13,120 bases of DNA. Source: an uncultured Victivallaceae bacterium. Its GTDB lineage: Bacteria; Verrucomicrobiota; Lentisphaeria; Victivallales; Victivallaceae. Below the pieces are notes generated by a model. The model did not search any database and was not told the origin of the DNA. It saw nothing but the letters and a program-made list of their open reading frames with translations. The stretch lies in NCBI GenBank assembly GCA_934663655.1, contig CAKUKT010000038.1, forward strand, positions 1-13,120, written 5' to 3'. The stretch's first letter is position 1; every line of letters starts with the position of its first letter. The position numbers were made by a program, and so were the translations under genes. This document shows, piece after piece, positions 8,278-13,120 of the stretch.

Positions 8278-8286
8278 TCATTACAG

Positions 8287-8315
8287 TTGCGAAGCAGTCG
8301 ATCCGGAGGTATATT
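8287..8315 (+). promoter_or_regulatory. Predicted promoter of bcp
   Basis: TTGCGA (8287-8292), a 17-bp spacer and TATATT (8310-8315). A start near 8322 gives a leader of about 47 nt. It lies only 10 bp from the trxA -35 box on the other strand, so one regulator could affect both genes; no clear operator was seen. Confidence 0.6.
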
Positions 8316-8368
8316 GGGTTGCACAGTCAAGTTTCCGTAAACAATTTTCCCGAAAAGGATGTGACCAA

Positions 8369-8836
8369 ATGAATATCGGTTCCCCTGCCCCGGAGTTCCG
8401 GCTCGCCGCTCAGGACGGGCGCGAGGTTTCGCTCAGTGATTTTCGCGGAAAGGTGCTGGTGCTCTATTTCTATCCCCGGGACAACACCCCGGGTTGCACC
8501 CGGCAGGCGTGCGCCTTTGCCGCCGCGTATGATGAGTTCAGTCGCCTCGGCGCAGCCGTGGTCGGAGTCAGCCGGGACGGCGTCGCCTCGCATCGTGGGT
8601 TCGCCGACAAGCATCACCTGCCCTTCACGTTGCTCGCTGATCCGGAACTGCGCACGCTGCAGGATTACGGGGTGTGGAGAGAGAAAAAGCTCTACGGCAA
8701 GAGTTCCATGGGAACGGTTCGTACCACCTTCATCATCGACGAAAACGGCATGATCGAAAAGATTATGGACAAGGTGAAGCCGGATACCAACGCCGCGGAA
8801 ATCATTGAATATCTGAAGTCTCGCCGCAGCAAATAA
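8369..8836 (+). CDS. bcp: Thiol peroxidase of the Bcp/PrxQ family
   Basis: 155 residues, the normal length for this peroxiredoxin group. The motif FYPRDNTPGCTRQAC (34-48) carries the peroxidatic C43 and, five residues on, the resolving C48, as in E. coli Bcp (C45/C50). Supporting segments are VLVLYFYPRD, VVGVSRDGVASHRGFADKH (63-81), PFTLLADPE and the conserved arginine R118 in VRTTFII. It should reduce hydrogen peroxide and organic hydroperoxides in the cytoplasm, with electrons from thioredoxin; trxA is the divergent neighbour. AGGA lies 9 nt upstream of the ATG. No anomalies were seen. Confidence 0.95.
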   Translation: MNIGSPAPEFRLAAQDGREVSLSDFRGKVLVLYFYPRDNTPGCTRQACAFAAAYDEFSRLGAAVVGVSRDGVASHRGFADKHHLPFTLLADPELRTLQDYGVWREKKLYGKSSMGTVRTTFIIDENGMIEKIMDKVKPDTNAAEIIEYLKSRRSK

Positions 8837-8847
8837 GCAGCTCCCTC

Positions 8848-8930
8848 CCCTGCCCCGGAACCCGACTCTGTGACGGTAGTACGATCCGGGGAAAGGGCGG
8901 CATGCTTCACCCGCCCTGCCCCGGAACCCG
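8848..8930. repeat. 17-bp direct repeat flanking a hairpin between bcp and mscS
   Basis: CCCTGCCCCGGAACCCG occurs at 8848-8864 and again at 8914-8930, 66 bp apart, in the 114-bp gap between the convergent bcp and mscS genes. The first 12 bases recur inside bcp at 8383-8394, probably by chance of codon use. Confidence 0.6.
8886..8924. terminator. GC-rich hairpin in the bcp/mscS convergent gap
   Basis: CCGGGG (8886-8891) pairs with CCCCGG (8919-8924) and GGGCGG (8895-8900) with CCGCCC (8911-8916), joined by a small internal loop (AAA opposite TG) and capped by a 10-nt loop. It is well placed to end transcription from both sides, but no T-tract follows directly, so it may instead protect 3' ends. 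Confidence 0.45.
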
Positions 8931-8950
8931 GCTGGGCTGACATGCTAAGC

Positions 8951-10288
8951 TCAGTGTTCTTTTTTCGGAGTAGCGGCGATGGTCAGCGGATGGTCCGGAT
9001 CACCGGCAAGAATATTGGTGACGGTGTTGTAGGCGAATTCAAGTCCGGCGGCATTGAACCGGCGCAGGATTTCCGAATTGATTTCGGTGCGCATCCGCTC
9101 CTCCTCAATAAAGGCTTCGGTTTTCAACCACATTATCACTGTTATATTGATCCCGGAACTTCCGAAGGAATCAAAAAATATCCGCGGAGTAAAACCGGCG
9201 GCATCCGGTCCGTGAAAATCATCGACGATTTCGTGAAGAATTTTCATCGCCAGTTCCATGTTTTCCGGCGAGGTCTGGTAGACCATGCCGATTGTAAACA
9301 TGAAGCGGAATGTGCCGCGCCGGCTGATGTTTTCGACATTGGCCTCGGCAATCTGACGGTTGGGGATCACCACCAGCGTCTCATTACGAGTACGGATCCG
9401 GGTACTGCGTATGCCCACCTCCTCGACAATACCGTCGACGCCGGTGACCTCGATCCGGTCGCCGCAACGGAATGGCGCATCAAGAATTATCACCAGGGTG
9501 CCGAAGAAATCCGCCAGCGTCTCACGCGATGCGAAAGCCACCGCCAGCCCCACCACTCCGGCTCCGGCGAGCAGAGTGGTGATGTTGAGGTTGAAGATCG
9601 TCTGACCGATGAAGAGCAGCGCCACCGCCGCCACGACGATTTTAACGATTTTGCGGGTAATATCCACCATCAGCGCATCGAGATTGTTGTCATCCCGCCG
9701 GGCGTAGCGGAGCATCCGGTCGCTGAAAGCGGAGATCATCCGCATGGCCGTCGCGGTGAGCAGCAGCGTGACGACGGTAAAAAATATCCGCACCGAAGCG
9801 GTGTAGAACGGAGTTGTCTGCATCACCGGCAACAGCAGGGCGAAAACGATCACGGTGATCAGCAGCGCCAGCAGCGGTCCGGTCAGCGCGAAGAAGAGGC
9901 GAATCGCGAGTCTGGAGCCGGGATTGATTATTTTCCGGCGCAGTCGTCCGAAGAACCAGTTGACAACCGCCGCGATGATGATGAGAATGGTGGTGATGAG
10001 CGCAACCGAAAACAACTCTCCGGATTCACGACTGAACCAGTCGCCGATCCGGTGGAGCCGTTGGTCGAGACGTTCGACCAGCACTTCTCCGCGAACCGGC
10101 GGAATTTTTTCCTCTCCGGAGATTATCTTTTCCAGCTCTCCGGAAGGGAGTTCGAGATTTTCAACCTGTTGCGGCGCGGCGGCGTTTTCCGCGGTCTCTC
10201 CGGCGACGGCGGCATTCAGCGGCGTCAGATAGAGTTGTACACTGGAAATGATCGTCAGCAGTGACAATCCGATTATTCTGATCCTCAT
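8951..10288 (-). CDS. MscS-family mechanosensitive ion channel
   Basis: 445 residues from ATG 10288, preferred because AAGGA sits 6 nt upstream; ATG 10294 would add two residues with poor spacing. Residues 1-29 look like a signal peptide ending in AVA-G. A periplasmic stretch (about 30-90) follows, then hydrophobic segments near 94-113, 128-153, 165-185, 212-229 and 236-262. The last holds the Gly/Ala-packed pore helix (TTLLAGAGVVGLAVAFASRE) and leads into the MscS beta domain (DAPFRCGDRIEV, VEEVGIRSTRIRT, NETLVVIPNRQIAEANVEN). The C-terminal domain runs to the end. With about five membrane segments it is larger than E. coli MscS (three) and closer to the YnaI/MscM-like mid-size group. It should release solutes under hypo-osmotic stress. 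It converges on bcp with no shared operon. Confidence 0.93.
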   Translation of the reverse strand: MRIRIIGLSLLTIISSVQLYLTPLNAAVAGETAENAAAPQQVENLELPSGELEKIISGEEKIPPVRGEVLVERLDQRLHRIGDWFSRESGELFSVALITTILIIIAAVVNWFFGRLRRKIINPGSRLAIRLFFALTGPLLALLITVIVFALLLPVMQTTPFYTASVRIFFTVVTLLLTATAMRMISAFSDRMLRYARRDDNNLDALMVDITRKIVKIVVAAVALLFIGQTIFNLNITTLLAGAGVVGLAVAFASRETLADFFGTLVIILDAPFRCGDRIEVTGVDGIVEEVGIRSTRIRTRNETLVVIPNRQIAEANVENISRRGTFRFMFTIGMVYQTSPENMELAMKILHEIVDDFHGPDAAGFTPRIFFDSFGSSGINITVIMWLKTEAFIEEERMRTEINSEILRRFNAAGLEFAYNTVTNILAGDPDHPLTIAATPKKEH

Positions 10289-10329
10289 TCGCATTCCTTC
10301 CCCCGGGCGATGGGGTTCCCGGTATGGGA

Positions 10330-10358
10330 AATATATATCCGTACCGGAAGAATTTCAA
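10330..10358 (-). promoter_or_regulatory. Predicted promoter of the mscS-family gene
   Basis: On the minus strand TTGAAA (10358-10353) is followed after 17 bp by TATATT (10335-10330), within an alternating AT run. A start near 10323 gives a leader of about 35 nt. Confidence 0.62.
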
Positions 10359-10411
10359 ATTCAAATCGTCCCGGCGATTGAATGAATTATCCAGCTTTTT
10401 TGATGGATCTG

Positions 10412-10443
10412 TCATGGCGGTGACCGGTTGGCCATGATATATT
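10412..10443 (+). promoter_or_regulatory. Operator-like dyad and -10 box before the GH78 gene
   Basis: TCATGGC (10412-10418) and GCCATGA (10431-10437) form a perfect 7-bp inverted repeat around a 12-bp centre, and TATATT (10438-10443) follows directly. No good -35 box exists at 16-18 bp; the sequence there (TGGCGG) lies within the dyad. A dimeric regulator, activator or repressor, bound over the -35 region would explain this. A start near 10450 gives a leader of about 65 nt. Confidence 0.5.
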
Positions 10444-10514
10444 AAACCGGTCTCTGGAGTGCGGAAAAGTGAACACCGGAGCCACCGGTAAATTTGGAAA
10501 ACGGAGAGAGCGAG

Positions 10515-12959
10515 ATGCCGGAAATCATGCTGCCGCCGGGCGATTGCCCCGGGAAGAATGTTTATGCCCGGTTTCGGAGCGAACTGCCGGGCGGATGTCG
10601 TTTCCGGGTGTGGGCTCGAGATTTTTACGAGTTCATCCTGGATGGAGAAAGTGCCGGTTACGGTCCGGTCAAGAGTGCCGCTCCGCTGTGTTATTTCGAC
10701 GAATACACGCTGCCGGAAGGTGGGGTTCACCTGGTTGAATTCAAGGTGCACCGCCGGGACGGAGATGCGGAATTCTGGTCCGACGCGCCGGGGCGCTGGA
10801 TGGCGCGGCGGCTTCATGAATACGCCGTTGACGCACCGCGCAACATCGGGGAAACCGGCTTTTCGGAGTTTTACGATTTTGACGCTCCGGAGGAGGAGTT
10901 CGCCCCGGTCCGTTGCGGTATGACCTTCCCGGGAGAGTGGCTGCGTCCGCGTCCGCTTCCGTATTTCCGGGAGAAACGGCTCGTCCCGGTCGCGATGACC
11001 GATACGCGGGAACGGCTGATCGCGGACTTCGGTGAGATGGTTTACGGGCGTATCGAACTCTCCGGACACGGCCGTTCTTCCCGGGGTGATGTCACCATCT
11101 CCTATATTGAGGATTTCGGCCGGGGGTGGGCGCACAGTTCCGGACGGGAGGAGATGTACCACGACTCCTTTCGTGGCGGCGGAGAAAACTATCGTTTCCG
11201 GAGTTTCGGCAAACGCGGTTTCCGTTACGTTGCGATTTCCGGGGAGCGCGGAGTAGTTGACCGGGTGGAGGTGCTCGCCTTTGCGGCGGAACTGCCGGAA
11301 CTCGGGCGGTTCCAGAGTTCGGATGCCCGGCTGAACCGGCTGTGGGAGATATCCCGGGCCACCGTGGCGCTCTGTCTCGATGATATCATCAATGATTGTC
11401 CGCACCGCGATCAGGCGCAATGGATGGATGCCTATGTAAGTTCAAAATGCGCATTTTCGCTTTTCGGGGAGACGAAGCTGGCTGCCAAAGCACTGCTTCA
11501 GCATGCATTGTGCAGCTTCCGGGACGGCAGGATCTACTCTCCGAGCATCTGCGGGAACTCCGACATGCCGGATTACGCGCTGGTGCTGTGGCTTTTTCTG
11601 CGCGACTACTATCATCTGACCGGCGATCTGGAAACGGTGCGTGAATGTTATCCCAACTGTCGCACCAGTCTGGAAAATCTGCGTGCCTGCCAGGACACCG
11701 ACCATCTGCTCCGGAATCGCTCCGGCGCCTACCTTGACAACACCTTTGACCTTTGCCGGCTCGGCAAGTCCGCCGCTCTGAACGCGCTCTTTTACGGAGC
11801 GCTCGTCGCGGCCGCCGAACTTTCCGACCGGCTTGACGAACCCGCGACAGCGGCTCTCTTCCGGGGAGAAGCGGAACAGGTTCGCCGGTCGTTCCGCAAT
11901 TGTTTCATCGTTGACGGGATGGTGCGCGACAGTGATTCGAGACCTGAGGAGACACGGTGGAGCTGCCTGAACTTCTCCTGTGAGTTCGGCAACCGCTGGT
12001 GCGGCGGCCGGGCGCGGGTCAAAACCGTTTTCCGGTCGGTTCCGGGAAAGCTGCGGATATGGTCGGCGGCCTATGGCCCCTACCGGGCGATTTTCAATGG
12101 TGTTACGGTGGTTGACGAACGTTCGGAAGCTGACTGGGGACGCCCCTTCCCCGCCTATGCGCCGCAGCAGACGGAGGTGATGACGGCGGCGCAGAACGAA
12201 CTCTGCTTTGAAGTGGAATGCAATCCGATCAACTGGGAACTCTACTTCTCCCTGCCCGGGTGTGAACCTCCGGAGTGGGAAATTGAGGAGATCGACCCTG
12301 AGACCGGCGCGGTGATTACGCCCCGCCGTTCCGTCCGTCCGCGTCCCTGGTTCCCGCCGCGGCTGTCGCAAACCACCTACGGTTATGCCGGATATTGCGG
12401 ATTGCTGACGAAGGAAGAACTCCGGCAATCATTGACCGACACCTACTATCGCAATTACATCGGCATTCGGACGCCGCTCTTCTCGACGGAAACCGCCGAT
12501 CCGGAGTTGTTGTCCGGCTGGGTGATGCCGCCCAACACCCCATGGACGATGTTCTTTTATCTGAGCGCGCTCTTCTCCGCCGGTCTCGGCAGCGAGGCGC
12601 TCGCCCTGCTCCGGCGCGCCTGGGGAGTGATGCTCGATGCCGGAGCGGTAAACACTTTTGAGGAGTGGGGATGCAACGCGAGTCTCTGTCACGCGTGGGG
12701 AGGAGCGGCGGTGCGGTTTATAACCGGGGAGATTCTCGGCGTCGACGACAGCGAGCTATACCGCCGCCATTTGCGGATCCGGCCGGAACTCTTTGATCTC
12801 GACTTCGCGACGGGGGCCGTCGCCGTCTCGGCACGCGAAACGGTCGAAGTTGAGCTCCGCCGCATAAACCAAACCACCGGTTTCCGAATCCGGATACCGG
12901 CGGGATTCACCGCCGAAATCGATCTCTCCCGGCTGGAAAATCCGGTGGCGCTGCCGTGA
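10515..12959 (+). CDS. GH78-type alpha-L-rhamnosidase, probably cytoplasmic
   Basis: 814 residues from ATG 10515 (GGAG 8 nt upstream; TTG 10494 is a weaker alternative). N-terminal beta domains come first (RFRVWARDFYEFILDG near 29-44, then about 160-260 with FGEMVYGRIELSG and GFRYVAISG). The (alpha/alpha)6 catalytic domain starts near FQSSDARLNRLWEIS (266-280). DCPHRDQAQWMDA (294-306) is the family's conserved acid motif, with Asp (D299) after the arginine where Glu is usual. NTFEEW (713-718) holds the second catalytic Glu, probably E716, and SLCHAWGGA (723-731) follows. A C-terminal beta domain ends the protein. Residues about 485-612 are an extra domain within the catalytic domain. No signal peptide is seen, so imported oligosaccharides are the likely substrate. 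GH78 enzymes release L-rhamnose; because of the motif changes another sugar is possible. Confidence 0.85.
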   Translation: MPEIMLPPGDCPGKNVYARFRSELPGGCRFRVWARDFYEFILDGESAGYGPVKSAAPLCYFDEYTLPEGGVHLVEFKVHRRDGDAEFWSDAPGRWMARRLHEYAVDAPRNIGETGFSEFYDFDAPEEEFAPVRCGMTFPGEWLRPRPLPYFREKRLVPVAMTDTRERLIADFGEMVYGRIELSGHGRSSRGDVTISYIEDFGRGWAHSSGREEMYHDSFRGGGENYRFRSFGKRGFRYVAISGERGVVDRVEVLAFAAELPELGRFQSSDARLNRLWEISRATVALCLDDIINDCPHRDQAQWMDAYVSSKCAFSLFGETKLAAKALLQHALCSFRDGRIYSPSICGNSDMPDYALVLWLFLRDYYHLTGDLETVRECYPNCRTSLENLRACQDTDHLLRNRSGAYLDNTFDLCRLGKSAALNALFYGALVAAAELSDRLDEPATAALFRGEAEQVRRSFRNCFIVDGMVRDSDSRPEETRWSCLNFSCEFGNRWCGGRARVKTVFRSVPGKLRIWSAAYGPYRAIFNGVTVVDERSEADWGRPFPAYAPQQTEVMTAAQNELCFEVECNPINWELYFSLPGCEPPEWEIEEIDPETGAVITPRRSVRPRPWFPPRLSQTTYGYAGYCGLLTKEELRQSLTDTYYRNYIGIRTPLFSTETADPELLSGWVMPPNTPWTMFFYLSALFSAGLGSEALALLRRAWGVMLDAGAVNTFEEWGCNASLCHAWGGAAVRFITGEILGVDDSELYRRHLRIRPELFDLDFATGAVAVSARETVEVELRRINQTTGFRIRIPAGFTAEIDLSRLENPVALP

Positions 12960-12982
12960 TGACCAGACGCCACCGGGATTTT
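12937..12982. terminator. Strong bidirectional terminator hairpin
   Basis: CCGGTGGCG (12942-12950) is exactly complementary to CGCCACCGG (12968-12976). Flanking AAAAT (12937-12941) and ATTTT (12978-12982) extend the stem past a one-base bulge and give short T-tracts in both directions. It ends both the GH78 gene, whose last codons form the left arm, and the convergent gene. Confidence 0.75.
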
Positions 12983-12988
12983 ACGTCT

Positions 12989-13120
12989 TTACTCCGTCGC
13001 GGCGATCCGGTTGGGTTTGACCGCCCGGCGGGCGAAGGCGTTGGCGAGCCAGTGGTAATCGGTACCGCCGACGCCGAAAAGCAGTTGGGTTGACTTCATT
13101 TCGGCGTTGATGGGTGCGAG
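12989..13120 (-). CDS. C-terminal end of an unrecognised protein (partial)
   Basis: An open frame enters from the window edge at 13120 and ends with TAA at 12989-12991; 43 residues are visible, including STQLLFGVGGTDYHWLANAF and ending in NRIAATE. About four fifths of its codons end in G or C, like the neighbouring genes, and the terminator follows its stop directly, so it is probably a real gene. The family was not recognised. Its start and most of its length are outside the window. Confidence 0.6.
   Translation of the reverse strand, partial: LAPINAEMKSTQLLFGVGGTDYHWLANAFARRAVKPNRIAATE

Noticed and set aside
8383..8394. Third copy of the CCCTGCCCCGGA sequence inside bcp
   Set aside because: It encodes ordinary conserved residues at the start of Bcp, and 12 bases of GC-rich sequence can recur by chance.
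8870..10264. A 464-codon plus-strand open frame opposite mscS
   Set aside because: The opposite strand is a clear MscS channel; the His/Asp/Arg-rich product is typical of antisense reading.
10161..11420. A 419-codon minus-strand frame overlapping the GH78 gene start
   Set aside because: It covers both divergent promoters and the conserved GH78 coding region; no domain was recognised.

Overview
The window looks like chromosomal DNA of a GC-rich, Gram-negative heterotroph. A Lentisphaerota/Verrucomicrobiota-type (PVC) bacterium is the best guess: two glycoside hydrolases of types common there (GH20-like and GH78-like), a paired SPFH operon and an MscS channel with a signal peptide. This placement rests on gene content and protein flavour only, with no marker search. 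No mobile element, CRISPR array, tRNA or rRNA was recognised. Coding density is high; the longest gap is about 254 bp.

Layout. Positions 1-2521 (minus) hold the first ~840 codons of dnaE, the replicative polymerase alpha subunit, cut by the window edge. A 254-bp divergent region with two good promoters separates it from a plus-strand operon of three tightly coupled genes (2775-7746): two membrane-anchored SPFH proteins, each with three ~58-residue repeats before the SPFH core, then a GH20-like hydrolase without a signal peptide. A probable bidirectional terminator at 7767-7824 separates this operon from trxA (7855-8169, minus). trxA is divergent from bcp (8369-8836, plus), a thiol peroxidase of a family usually reduced by thioredoxin, so this is a small redox pair. 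bcp converges on an mscS-family channel gene (8951-10288, minus). The mscS/GH78 divergent region (10289-10514) holds the mscS promoter and a promoter with an operator-like dyad for a GH78-type alpha-L-rhamnosidase (10515-12959, plus). A strong two-way hairpin at 12937-12982 separates that gene from the end of an unrecognised minus-strand gene (12989-13120).

Most interesting content. The SPFH pair is the best candidate for something little described. Each protein has an N-terminal membrane helix, three repeats resembling the start of an SPFH domain, a complete SPFH core and a long Ala/Glu-rich helix. That order recalls eukaryotic major vault protein (repeats, SPFH-like shoulder, cap helix), while the paired overlapping genes recall HflK/HflC, whose products form a dome on the membrane. 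A hetero-oligomeric cage is an inference. Other notable points are a TATATT -10 box at all six predicted promoters, an extra domain inside the rhamnosidase catalytic domain, and a ~37-residue low-complexity insert in the DnaE PHP domain.
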